The translations under genes were made by a program, and so were the position numbers. Under the pieces are notes generated by a model. That model saw nothing but the letters and a program-made list of their open reading frames with translations, was not told where the DNA came from and did no database searches. DNA of 64,000 nt from Limibacillus halophilus (lineage in GTDB: Bacteria; Pseudomonadota; Alphaproteobacteria; Kiloniellales; CECT-8803), in assembly GCF_014191775.1 (NCBI RefSeq), contig NZ_JACHXA010000004.1:248001-312000 (forward strand), written 5' to 3'. Positions 33,580-42,737 of this stretch are shown here, piece by piece. Numbering within the stretch: the stretch's first letter is position 1; each line of letters starts with the position of its first letter.

Positions 33580-34455
33580 ATGTTTGAAAGTTTCTCTGAG
33601 CAAGTAGTCAATACCGACGGAGCGGATATTCTGGTCCGTTTGGGTGGCTCAGGCCCACCGTTGTTACTTTTACACGGCTATCCTCAGACAGGTGCAATGT
33701 GGGCAAAAATAGCCTCTGATCTTGCCAGTAGTTTTACGGTCGTTGTACCCGATCTTCGCGGTTATGGACGATCATCAAAACCAGCCAGCGCGGACGATCA
33801 CAGCCCTTATGCCAAGCGGGCCATGGCTGCGGATCTGGCCGAGGTCATGACTTACCTTAATTTTGAAACTTTTAATTTAGCCGGACACGATCGCGGAGCG
33901 AGAGTCGCCCACCGGCTTACCTTGGATTTTCCGAACCGAGTTAAAAAACTTGCCGTGTTGGATATTGCTCCGACGCTCACCATGTATGAACGAACGGACA
34001 TGGAATTTGCCACAGCTTATTATCATTGGTTCTTCCTTATCCAACCATTTGATCTTCCCGAACGTATGATTGGCGCCGATCCTGAGTATTATCTCGAGAA
34101 GAAACTCGGTCAGTGGTGTAGAACCGAAGGGACTTTCTCAGGCCCGGCTTTGGCAGAGTACAAGCGCTGTTTCTCTGATCCACGCACAATTCACGCGAGC
34201 TGTGAAGACTATCGAGCGGCAGCTACAATTGACCTTGAGCATGATAAAGCCGATATCCAGCGTAAAATCACCTGCCCATTGCTTGTCCTTTGGGGGGCGA
34301 AAGGAGTTGTGGCGCGGACTTATGATGTTCTGGGAGTTTGGCGCGAACGCGCGGACGATGTCCGAGGATACGCGCTCGAATGTGGTCATTTTGTTCCGGA
34401 AGAGGCTCCAGATGGAACGCTTCAAGCGTTTCAGCATTTTTTTGGACCAGCGTGA
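33580..34455 (+). CDS. Haloacetate (fluoroacetate) dehalogenase-like alpha/beta hydrolase
   Basis: From the ATG at 33580 the protein has 291 residues. Family members hydrolyse haloacetates, some cutting the C-F bond. The key positions of the Burkholderia FA1 fluoroacetate dehalogenase appear nearly in register: nucleophile Asp104, Arg105 and Arg108 (GHDRGARV), Asp128 (LDIAPT), halide-pocket His149-Trp150 (YYHWFF), Tyr211 in CEDYRAAATIDLEHD (Tyr212 in FA1) and His270 (H271 in FA1). HGYPQ and DLRGYGRSSKP are also typical. A GTG at 33565 would add five residues. It stands alone, divergent from gpmA; substrate remains to be tested. Confidence 0.85.
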   Translation: MFESFSEQVVNTDGADILVRLGGSGPPLLLLHGYPQTGAMWAKIASDLASSFTVVVPDLRGYGRSSKPASADDHSPYAKRAMAADLAEVMTYLNFETFNLAGHDRGARVAHRLTLDFPNRVKKLAVLDIAPTLTMYERTDMEFATAYYHWFFLIQPFDLPERMIGADPEYYLEKKLGQWCRTEGTFSGPALAEYKRCFSDPRTIHASCEDYRAAATIDLEHDKADIQRKITCPLLVLWGAKGVVARTYDVLGVWRERADDVRGYALECGHFVPEEAPDGTLQAFQHFFGPA

Positions 34456-34524
34456 ATTTGCTTGGAACACAAAGACGTCAATCACAATATCAAGCGCATC
34501 CTTTTTTTAAGGTGAAGAGACGTA

Positions 34525-36003
34525 ATGACCTCGCCTCGTGATACTCAACGAGATACCAAGAGCAAGCGCCGATCGCGCCCGGTAAAGGCGAGCAATCCGC
34601 TTGTTGTCCGTTTACGCCGTTACTTACTTGCGGGCGTCTTGGTGACAGCGCCGATCGGCATCACGCTCTGGCTTATCTGGCAGTTCATTTCCTTTGTGGA
34701 TGATAAGATCGAGCCGTTGGTTCCTGCACGCTGGGATCCACAAACATACCTCGTCGAGTTTTTCAATTTACCCTTCGACATTCCCGGGTTTGGCGTCCTT
34801 TTTGCGCTGCTTGGGCTGACTTTTATCGGCTTCCTTGCTGCCAACTACATTGGCCGGCACATCATGAGGTTCGGTGAAAATTTGCTCAATCGAGTTCCCG
34901 TTGTTCGTAGTATCTACGGATCCATCAAGCAGGTGCTTGAAACTCTGATTAATCAGGAAACCTCTGCTTTTAGGCGCGTTGTCTTGGTTGAGTATCCGCG
35001 TGAAGGAAGTTGGGCAGTCGGCTTTGTAACCGGTGAAACCGAAGGGGAAGTTCAGCGATTAACTGATGCGACCACCATCAACGTCTTTATACCGGCCACC
35101 CCAAACCCCACGACGGGATTCTTACTGTTCATCCCAAAAGGCGAGGTTCATGACCTTGATATGTCCGTAGAGGCCGGTGTTAAGCTTGTAGTGTCGGGCG
35201 GCATCGTCATGCCACCTGCCAGCGCAAAGAACTCAAAACAAGCAGACCTGCGTCTTTCCAAAGAAATGCTGAAGCCTGAAGTGACTGAGGTGCGCAGGAC
35301 CGGGCTTTTGACACGGCTGCGAAACTATTTCCTAACCGGTATCCTGGTCACTGTTCCATTCGGCATTACGGCTTGGCTTGGGTGGGAGTTTCTCGGGTTT
35401 ATAGACAGCAGAGTTGTACCTCTCATACCGGCAAACTGGAACCCGGAACATTACTTACCGTTCTCTATTCCCGGTCTTGGAGTCATTGTACTTCTCACCG
35501 GATTGATATTGGTTGGCATGACCGCAGCCGGGTTCCTTGGTCGAGTAATGGTCCGGACCGCCGACCGCATGCTAGGAACATTGCCGGTTGCCCGTTCGAT
35601 TTACGGAGCGACAAAGCAAATCATTGAAACCATCATTGCCCAGCAGTCCAACGCCTTTCGCGATACGGTCCTAATTGAGTATCCAAGGCGCGGGTCCTGG
35701 GCAATCGGCTTCATTACGGGCCAAACCGAAGGCCACGTTCAGGACGTGACACAAACGGAAATGGCCAATGTCTTCCTGCCTACAACACCAAACCCAACCT
35801 CAGGTTTTTTGCTGTTCATTCCCAGAGAGGAAACCATTCTCCTGGATATGAGCGTTGAAGAAGGTCTGAAAATGGTGATCTCGGGGGGAATCATCACACC
35901 TGCCGACCATGGAGCCGATGATGACGGGGACGATGAACCAGATATGTCATCGGACGCACCCCAAGAAGCTCAAACAACCTCCGGTGTCCGCAAGCGGGCG
36001 TAA
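34525..36003 (+). CDS. Tandem DUF502 membrane protein
   Basis: The 492-residue protein contains two full DUF502 units (about residues 30-235 and 260-455). Each starts with a basic segment and two transmembrane helices (RRYLLAGVLVTAPIGITLW and RNYFLTGILVTVPFGITAW), then VPVVRSIYGSIKQVLET or LPVARSIYGATKQIIET, a VLVEYPREGSWAVGFVTG-type block and PNPTTGFLLFIP. DUF502 proteins are normally single units of roughly 200 residues with unknown function. The C-terminus is acidic and disordered. Strong ribosome site AAGGTGAAGAG. It is convergent with recG. Confidence 0.88.
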   Translation: MTSPRDTQRDTKSKRRSRPVKASNPLVVRLRRYLLAGVLVTAPIGITLWLIWQFISFVDDKIEPLVPARWDPQTYLVEFFNLPFDIPGFGVLFALLGLTFIGFLAANYIGRHIMRFGENLLNRVPVVRSIYGSIKQVLETLINQETSAFRRVVLVEYPREGSWAVGFVTGETEGEVQRLTDATTINVFIPATPNPTTGFLLFIPKGEVHDLDMSVEAGVKLVVSGGIVMPPASAKNSKQADLRLSKEMLKPEVTEVRRTGLLTRLRNYFLTGILVTVPFGITAWLGWEFLGFIDSRVVPLIPANWNPEHYLPFSIPGLGVIVLLTGLILVGMTAAGFLGRVMVRTADRMLGTLPVARSIYGATKQIIETIIAQQSNAFRDTVLIEYPRRGSWAIGFITGQTEGHVQDVTQTEMANVFLPTTPNPTSGFLLFIPREETILLDMSVEEGLKMVISGGIITPADHGADDDGDDEPDMSSDAPQEAQTTSGVRKRA

Positions 36004-36012
36004 AACAAGCTT

Positions 36013-38094
36013 TCAACCGGATCGTATATAACGTACCGCAGCATCGCGCTCAAAGAGATAGAGGAGGGTGCGTAATGCTGCTCCGCGCTTGCTGTCCATC
36101 CAGCTGTCATTCTCGACAATCAACTTGGCATCACTTCTGGCAATCGCAAGCAGATCATCGTGCTGTGTCAGATCGGCGACACGGAACGAAGGCATGCCGC
36201 TCTGTCGGGTGCCCAACACCTCTCCTGCACCTCTCAGTCTCAAATCTTCCTCTGAAATAACAAAACCATCTTCGGTTTCACGCATGATCTCCAGGCGCCT
36301 GTGCGCAGTTTCTCCTAAAGGCTTTTGATACAATAACAAGCAAACTGACTGATCACCGCCGCGTCCGACCCTGCCGCGCATTTGATGCAACTGAGAAAGT
36401 CCAAAGCGTTCAGCGTGTTCGATAACCATGACCGTTGCATTCGGTACGTCGACGCCCACTTCAATCACAGTTGTAGCAACAAGGACAGCCAACGACCCGG
36501 CTTTGAAGTCGGCCATGATCGAGTCTTTCTCCGCGCTTTTCATCCTCCCGTGAACCAGTCCTACTCGGTCTCCAAAAACCTTTCGCAGCGTCTCATAACG
36601 CTGATCAACCGCGGCCAGATCGCTGGTTTCGGACTCCTCAACGAGCGGACAAACCCAATACGCCTGCGCACCGCTCTCTACTGCCCGTCGCAAACCATCT
36701 ACGACTTCAGATAATCGCTCTATATCCAAGGTTCTCGTATCGACCGGTTTACGTCCAGCTGGCTTTTCTAGAAGACGTGAGGTGTCCATATCACCATAAG
36801 CAGTCAACATAAGGGTTCGTGGAATTGGTGTTGCAGTCATGACGAGGACATCCACATCCTTCCCCTTGCCGGCAAGCATCAAGCGTTGATGAACGCCAAA
36901 CCGATGTTGCTCGTCGATCACGGCCACCGCGAGCTTGCTGAAATCTACGCCGTCTTGAAACAAAGCGTGGGTGCCAACCGCGATTGCTGCCCGGCCAGAC
37001 GCAATTGCTTCAAGTGTTTGCCGCCGGTCTTTTGCCTTGTCCTTACCGGTCAAGAGAACAACTTCAATTCCAAGGTGCGCAGTGAGTGGACGCAGGGTTT
37101 CATAATGTTGGCGCGCCAATATTTCCGTTGGCGCCATCAAGGCGGCCTGCTGCCCGGCCTCGACGGCGATGAGCATCGCTAAAAGCGCAACCACGGTCTT
37201 GCCGCTACCAACATCACCCTGGAGCAACCGCAGCATCCTCGATGGTTTGGCAAGATCTTGCTCGATCTCCATAACCGCTTCCGCTTGTGACCGGGTGAGC
37301 GAGAAGGGTAAGGCTTCCTTTACGGATGATCGGAGCGACCCGTCTCCCTTCAAAGATTTGCCGGGTGTGCGCCGTGCAGCTTTTCGTACGATCAAAAGCG
37401 CCAGTTGGTTGGCAAGAAGTTCGTCGTAAGCCAATCGTTGCCGGGCGCACGAACCTGGCTCTACATCGCTGCTGTTCGCTGGATTATGAGCTTGGAGCAA
37501 AGCATCGGACCAACTCGGCCAATTTCGCTTCTGAACAAATACCGGATCAAGCCACTCAGGAAGAACGGGTACATGCCGTAGAGCCATCCTGATGGCCTTG
37601 GCCACAGTTTTTTGAGGTAGGCCAGCGGTGAGGGGGTAAATCGGTTCCAAGCGAAGCAGTTGTCCAACCTCATCCGGTTTAACTACATGATCCGGGTGAG
37701 TCATTTGCGCCTGGTGATTGAAAAGCTCAAACCTGCCGGATACCGCAACTTCTTTGCCGGCAGGAAGAATCCGTTCCAAATAATCCGGGCGCGCATGAAA
37801 GAAAATCAACTCAACACGACCGGTTTCATCTTCGCAGACAACTTTGTAAGGCTGGCGGCGGCTTGCGCCGGGACGATGCTCACATACACGAACCAGCAAG
37901 GTGGCAACGCGCCCGGGTTCAGCCTCGCCAATTTTTGGGCTGTACCGACGATCAATTACATTAATGGGAAGGTGCCAGCACAGGTCCAGCACTTTTGGCC
38001 CGGCTAGTTGCTCAAAAAGTTTAGCGAACCGAGGACCGATTCCCGGTAGGTTGGTAAGGGGTACGAAAAGCGGATAAAGCGGTTCAGGTCGCAA
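36013..38094 (-). CDS. recG: ATP-dependent DNA helicase RecG
   Basis: The 693-residue helicase remodels stalled forks and branch-migrates Holliday junctions. It has the N-terminal wedge/OB domain (about 60-160), Walker A LLQGDVGSGKT, the DEQH box VIDEQHRFGVHQR, motif VATTVIEVGVDVPNA and QMRGRVGRGGDQS near the C-terminus. Start TTG at 38094 with GAGGAAG five bases upstream. It is divergent from sdhE by 85 bases, the usual alphaproteobacterial recG/sdhE/mfd neighbourhood. Confidence 0.96.
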   Translation of the reverse strand: MRPEPLYPLFVPLTNLPGIGPRFAKLFEQLAGPKVLDLCWHLPINVIDRRYSPKIGEAEPGRVATLLVRVCEHRPGASRRQPYKVVCEDETGRVELIFFHARPDYLERILPAGKEVAVSGRFELFNHQAQMTHPDHVVKPDEVGQLLRLEPIYPLTAGLPQKTVAKAIRMALRHVPVLPEWLDPVFVQKRNWPSWSDALLQAHNPANSSDVEPGSCARQRLAYDELLANQLALLIVRKAARRTPGKSLKGDGSLRSSVKEALPFSLTRSQAEAVMEIEQDLAKPSRMLRLLQGDVGSGKTVVALLAMLIAVEAGQQAALMAPTEILARQHYETLRPLTAHLGIEVVLLTGKDKAKDRRQTLEAIASGRAAIAVGTHALFQDGVDFSKLAVAVIDEQHRFGVHQRLMLAGKGKDVDVLVMTATPIPRTLMLTAYGDMDTSRLLEKPAGRKPVDTRTLDIERLSEVVDGLRRAVESGAQAYWVCPLVEESETSDLAAVDQRYETLRKVFGDRVGLVHGRMKSAEKDSIMADFKAGSLAVLVATTVIEVGVDVPNATVMVIEHAERFGLSQLHQMRGRVGRGGDQSVCLLLYQKPLGETAHRRLEIMRETEDGFVISEEDLRLRGAGEVLGTRQSGMPSFRVADLTQHDDLLAIARSDAKLIVENDSWMDSKRGAALRTLLYLFERDAAVRYIRSG

Positions 38095-38179
38095 GATACT
38101 TCCTCATCGGCGCAGATTGAACGCTGACAGCGTAACGCTATCGCTTTATATCCTAGCCCGAGATGAGGACTGAGCGACA

Positions 38180-38461
38180 ATGACTGATGCAGACTTTCGC
38201 CATGACGACCTAGATACGCGACGCAAAAGGCTGCGCTACCGTGCTTGGCATCGTGGAACCAAAGAAGCTGATTTGCTGATTGGCCCTTTTGCTGATAGCG
38301 AATTAGCCAACATGGATCACAACCAAATGGATGACTTCGAGGCTGTCCTTCGTTTGCCTGACCCGGCGTTAGTTCGATGGTTAACAGGTCAAGAAGCGAT
38401 TCCCGATGATGCCAACTCACCAGTCATGAAGTGGCTGCTAGCCTTCCAGACAAAAAGTTGA
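38180..38461 (+). CDS. sdhE: Succinate dehydrogenase assembly factor SdhE
   Basis: This 93-residue helical protein belongs to the SdhE/YgfY/Sdh5 family, which helps attach FAD to the SdhA flavoprotein. It has RRKRLRYRAWHRGTKEADLL (the RGxxE-type motif at about residues 25-30), then a helix with LPDPALVRWLTG. It is followed after 6 bases by mfd, the classical alphaproteobacterial arrangement, and is divergent from recG. Confidence 0.92.
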   Translation: MTDADFRHDDLDTRRKRLRYRAWHRGTKEADLLIGPFADSELANMDHNQMDDFEAVLRLPDPALVRWLTGQEAIPDDANSPVMKWLLAFQTKS

Positions 38462-38467
38462 TCTAGG

Positions 38468-41400
38468 ATGCCCAAAGATTTTCTTACGCCGGGTGTCGCA
38501 TGGATACTCGAACATGCACTCGAAGGCCCTGATGCGTGGTTTCTAGCCGGAGAAAGCCCGTTAGTACCGGTGGAGGGTGTTCAATTTCATGTTGCGCGAG
38601 ACGATGCGCGGTTAGCCCGCCTTGCTGAGTTAATCAGGTTCTTTGCACCAAATAGGGAGGTTATAGAGTTTCCTGCGTGGGACTGTCTCCCCTATGACCG
38701 TGCTGGTCCGCACAAAGACATCGTCGCGCAGCGGTTATCGGCTCTTTCGCGATTAAAGGCCCTTAGCTCGGACAGCAATTTAGTTGTTTTGACCACGGTC
38801 AACGCCGTAATGCAACGCGTCGCACCTCCAAGCCTGTTTGATGGACGCCTCCTTCATTTGAAAAAAGGGAGCCGGATTGGAACCAACGATCTTCAGAGCT
38901 TTCTGACAGAAAACGGATTTCTGAGGGTCGATACGGTAGGCGAACCCGGGGAGTTTGCGGTTCGAGGGGGCATTCTGGATATATACCCGTCCAACGCAGC
39001 GTTGCCGCTTAGGTTGGATTTCTTTGGTGATGAACTAGAACGGATACGGCCTTTCGACCCTTTGACGCAGATTTCGGAAGGTAACTGTCCGGATTTTACC
39101 CTGATGCCAGTCAATGAACTTATTCTAGACGAAGCTAGCAAAGGGCGCTTTCGCACGCGATATCGAGAAATTTTCGCAACGACGGGCATTGGTGATCCCT
39201 TATACGAAGCGGTTTCGGAAGGGCGACTGTACCAAGGGATGGAACACTGGCTGCCACTGTTTCACGAGCGGATGGATACGGTCTTTGACTACTTGCCAGA
39301 TACTGCGGTAATCACGTTGGATCCACGCTTTGATGAAGTTCGGGAAACACGCTTGGAAACAATTTCTGATTTCTACCAAGCGCGACAGCAAACACCGGTG
39401 ATTGAAACGAAAGCCTCCGCCGATTCCGGCCGCTACCATGCGCTTCCACCGAATTCTTTGTACCTAAGCGATACAGAAATTCGCGACAGGTTGGCACAGT
39501 TTTCCTGCGGACAACTTTACGAGTTTGCGGCGCCGGATACAGATGACCATGTGAAAGTATCGCTCGGCGGCGGCCCCGGCATGAACTTTGCTGAAGAGCG
39601 TGCACTCGGCTCCACCGCGGTTTATGAACGTTTAAAAAGGGAACAGCGGGTCGCTGCTGGTTCCGGCCACCAACTGGTGGTGACGGCATCCACACCGGGG
39701 CGCCGAGAACGCTTAGCCGGATTGCTTCACGAACATGACCTTACTTCTGTGGTGTCGATTGATACTTGGCAAGAGGTGAAGGATCTTCCAAAGGGCGCCA
39801 TTGCTGCTATTCCATTGGGGAACGAGCAAGGCTTTGAAATTGATGGCAAGCTGTTTATTAGCGAGCAGGACTTGCTTGGCGAACGAATCGGTCGTTCCGG
39901 ACTTCAGAAGCGCAGAGCCGACAATTTCCTTCGAGAAGTTTCGAGTATTTCCGAAGGCGACCTCGTGGTTCATGTGGATCATGGAATTGGGCGCTACGAA
40001 GGCTTGGTCACTCTGGATGTAACCGGAGCCCCACATGATTGCCTGAAAGTGGTGTATCACGGCGGTGATAGGTTGTTTGTTCCGGTCGAGAACATTGATG
40101 TCCTATCACGCTATGGTTCGGATGGCGCGCAAATTGAACTGGACCGATTAGGCCAGGGTCAGTGGCAGGCGAGGCGCGCTCAGGTAAAAAAACGACTTTT
40201 GGAAATAGCAAAAGAGCTAATGTCGGTCGCGGCGAAGCGCGCCCTGCATCACGTAGATCCCGTCCAAATTCCGGCTGGAGCTTATGAAGATTTCTGCGCG
40301 CGTTTTCCCTACCCGGAAACTGATGACCAACTATCTGCGATAGCTGCAGTTGCCGAAGATCTCGCCTCTGGCAAGCCCATGGATCGTTTAATTTGCGGCG
40401 ATGTTGGTTTCGGCAAGACAGAAGTAGCCCTAAGAGCAGCTTTCTTAGTTGCATTGTCGGGCCAACAAGTTGCCATCGTTGCGCCAACCACGCTTCTGGC
40501 GCGTCAACATTATCGCACTTTCCTTGAGCGCTTTGCAGGCTACCCGGTTCGCATAGGAATGCTTTCACGATTGACGAGTCAACGCGATGCGACACTGGTT
40601 AAAGATGAATTGGCAAAAGGGACATTGGATATCGTTATCGGCACACATGCCCTCTTAGCAAAGTCGGTAGCAATTCCACGGTTAGGGCTGGTTATCGTTG
40701 ATGAGGAGCAGCACTTCGGCGTGAAACAGAAGGAGCGGATGAAGCAGTTACGCGCGGATGTCCATGTATTGACGCTGACGGCTACACCCATTCCCCGAAC
40801 CCTTCAACTGGCTATGTCCGGTTTGCGGGAAATGAGCTTGATCGCAACACCGCCCGTCGACCGCCTTGCAGTCCGAACCTTCGTTTTGCCTTATGACAAC
40901 GTCATCATTCGAGAGGCAATTCTGCGAGAGCACAATCGCGGCGGGCAGGTTTTTTATGTTTGCCCAAGAATTGAAGACCTCCAGCAACTAGCCGATGGCC
41001 TGGATAAGTTAGTTCCCGAGGTTCGTTTGGCTGTTGCCCACGGACGCATGAGCGCGACAGAACTCGAAGCCGTAATGAGCGGCTTTTATGAGGGTCGCTT
41101 CAATGTCCTTTTATCGACAAACATCGTTGAATCGGGACTGGACATACCGACAGCCAATACACTCGTCATTCACCGTGCCGATATGTTTGGCTTAGCCCAG
41201 CTCTACCAATTACGGGGCCGGGTAGGGCGTGGAAAGCTGCGCGGTTATGCCTACCTTACACTTCCAGCTAGTCGCCTCTTAAACAAAACCTCAGAGCGGC
41301 GCTTGCACGTCATGCAGACACTCGATCATCTTGGGGCTGGCTTCACGCTGGCCAGTCACGACATGGATATCAGAGGTGGCGGCAATTTACTGGGAGAAGA

Positions 41401-41962
41401 ACAGTCTGGGCATGTTCGGGAAGTGGGCGTGGAGCTTTATCAACAGATGCTTGAGGAAGCCGTAGCCACAGTGAAAGACGAAGGCTTTAGATCAATGGAT
41501 GGCGAGGTTAACTGGAGTCCGCAGATTAATGTCGGCACGTCCGTACTTATCCCAGATAGTTACGTTTCCGACTTGGATGTGCGCTTGGGACTTTATCGCC
41601 GCCTTTCCGAGTTACAAAACACGCCAGAGGTCGAAACATTTGCAGCGGAACTAATCGACCGGTTCGGTCCTATTCCCGAGGAAGTCGAGAACTTGCTCGA
41701 GATCATGCAGATCAAACAACTTTGCAGACACGCCGCCGTAGCAAAAGTGGATGCCGGCCCAAAAGGTGCTGTGCTGTCGTTCCACCAAGATAGTTTCGCA
41801 AACCCCGGCGGCTTGATCGAATTTATTTCCAAACAGGTGGGAACCGTTCAATTGCGCCCCGACCACAAGCTCGTATATCGGCGAGGTTGGCCGGGTGCAC
41901 GGGAGCGCCTCCGGGGTGTACGCAACCTCATTAGCCAACTAGCTGCCCTAGTTGCTGCCTAA
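38468..41962 (+). CDS. mfd: Transcription-repair coupling factor Mfd
   Basis: The 1164-residue translocase removes RNA polymerase stalled at DNA damage and recruits UvrA. The order is: UvrB-homology region (about 25-350; GEFAVRGGILDIYP), the CarD-like RNA-polymerase-interacting domain (GDLVVHVDHGIGRYEGL, about 495-560), the RecG-like motor (ICGDVGFGKTEVALRA, DEEQHFGVKQKERM, TNIVESGLDIPTANT, QLRGRVGRGKLRG) and the C-terminal UvrA-masking domain (LRLGLYRRLSEL-type segment near 1040). Full length and intact. It converges on the FrnE-like gene with a 4-base gap. Confidence 0.97.
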   Translation: MPKDFLTPGVAWILEHALEGPDAWFLAGESPLVPVEGVQFHVARDDARLARLAELIRFFAPNREVIEFPAWDCLPYDRAGPHKDIVAQRLSALSRLKALSSDSNLVVLTTVNAVMQRVAPPSLFDGRLLHLKKGSRIGTNDLQSFLTENGFLRVDTVGEPGEFAVRGGILDIYPSNAALPLRLDFFGDELERIRPFDPLTQISEGNCPDFTLMPVNELILDEASKGRFRTRYREIFATTGIGDPLYEAVSEGRLYQGMEHWLPLFHERMDTVFDYLPDTAVITLDPRFDEVRETRLETISDFYQARQQTPVIETKASADSGRYHALPPNSLYLSDTEIRDRLAQFSCGQLYEFAAPDTDDHVKVSLGGGPGMNFAEERALGSTAVYERLKREQRVAAGSGHQLVVTASTPGRRERLAGLLHEHDLTSVVSIDTWQEVKDLPKGAIAAIPLGNEQGFEIDGKLFISEQDLLGERIGRSGLQKRRADNFLREVSSISEGDLVVHVDHGIGRYEGLVTLDVTGAPHDCLKVVYHGGDRLFVPVENIDVLSRYGSDGAQIELDRLGQGQWQARRAQVKKRLLEIAKELMSVAAKRALHHVDPVQIPAGAYEDFCARFPYPETDDQLSAIAAVAEDLASGKPMDRLICGDVGFGKTEVALRAAFLVALSGQQVAIVAPTTLLARQHYRTFLERFAGYPVRIGMLSRLTSQRDATLVKDELAKGTLDIVIGTHALLAKSVAIPRLGLVIVDEEQHFGVKQKERMKQLRADVHVLTLTATPIPRTLQLAMSGLREMSLIATPPVDRLAVRTFVLPYDNVIIREAILREHNRGGQVFYVCPRIEDLQQLADGLDKLVPEVRLAVAHGRMSATELEAVMSGFYEGRFNVLLSTNIVESGLDIPTANTLVIHRADMFGLAQLYQLRGRVGRGKLRGYAYLTLPASRLLNKTSERRLHVMQTLDHLGAGFTLASHDMDIRGGGNLLGEEQSGHVREVGVELYQQMLEEAVATVKDEGFRSMDGEVNWSPQINVGTSVLIPDSYVSDLDVRLGLYRRLSELQNTPEVETFAAELIDRFGPIPEEVENLLEIMQIKQLCRHAAVAKVDAGPKGAVLSFHQDSFANPGGLIEFISKQVGTVQLRPDHKLVYRRGWPGARERLRGVRNLISQLAALVAA

Positions 41963-41966
41963 CCTA

Positions 41967-42614
41967 CTATTCGCTGGCTGATTGTTCGGCAGCAGCGGCG
42001 TTCAGGCTATCCATTACCTTCATCAATACCTCGGGATCCTGAGCGCCTGAGACAGCGTAACGGCCGTCGAAGATAAAGCAGGGGACGCCTTGAATTCCCT
42101 GCTGGCGGGCAAACAGGTCCTCAGCGAGGATTTCTTCCTTCAAATCTTCACCTGCCAAAAACTCTTCAACCTCGGCACGGTCTAGCCCAACTTCAACAGC
42201 AATCTCGGCCAACTGCTTCCGGTCACCAATGTTGGCTCCCTCAGTGAAATAGGCCTGGAAAAGCCTTTCAACCAATTCTTCCTGCTTTCCAATGTTAGTC
42301 GCAAAGCGAACCAAACGATGGGAATCCACGGTGTTCGGGGTTCGTGAAATTCGGTCAAAGGCAAAATTCAGAGCTTCCGAGCGACCGACTTCTTCAATCC
42401 GGCTGTACACTTGTGATGCGCCCTCCGGCCCTCCGAACTTTCTCTCAAGATACTCCGTCCGATCCATCCCGGCGGAGGGCATTTCCGGATTTAACTGAAA
42501 AGCGCGCCAGTGAATCTCAACTTCTTCTCCTCGTGATTCAATTGCCTTCTCCAGCCTACGCTTTCCGATAAAGCACCAAGGGCATATCGTGTCGGAGAAG
42601 ATATCGATTCGCAT
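41967..42614 (-). CDS. FrnE-like DsbA-family oxidoreductase
   Basis: The 215-residue cytosolic protein has a thioredoxin-like fold with the active site SDTICPWCFIGKRRLE (CPWC at about 11-14), a helical insertion, and IQGVPCFIFDGRYAVSGAQ near the C-terminus with the cis-Pro. The family includes FrnE and 2-hydroxychromene-2-carboxylate isomerase-like proteins acting in disulfide or glutathione chemistry. There is no signal peptide. It is divergent from the acyl-CoA ligase at 42738. Confidence 0.88.
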   Translation of the reverse strand: MRIDIFSDTICPWCFIGKRRLEKAIESRGEEVEIHWRAFQLNPEMPSAGMDRTEYLERKFGGPEGASQVYSRIEEVGRSEALNFAFDRISRTPNTVDSHRLVRFATNIGKQEELVERLFQAYFTEGANIGDRKQLAEIAVEVGLDRAEVEEFLAGEDLKEEILAEDLFARQQGIQGVPCFIFDGRYAVSGAQDPEVLMKVMDSLNAAAAEQSASE

Positions 42615-42737
42615 CGTCGCATCCTTTCAATCGCCCGCATTGGACTGTGGCGTCTGCGTTGCTATTTGTTACACACTCTAAGGCAATTACAAGCCGACCT
42701 ATCGGCAATGTTATCGCAAGATCGTTGGAGAAAGTTG

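Noticed and set aside
33405-33587. A 60-residue open frame between gpmA and the dehalogenase-like gene
   Set aside because: It spans the likely divergent promoters, overlaps the next start and has no recognisable features.
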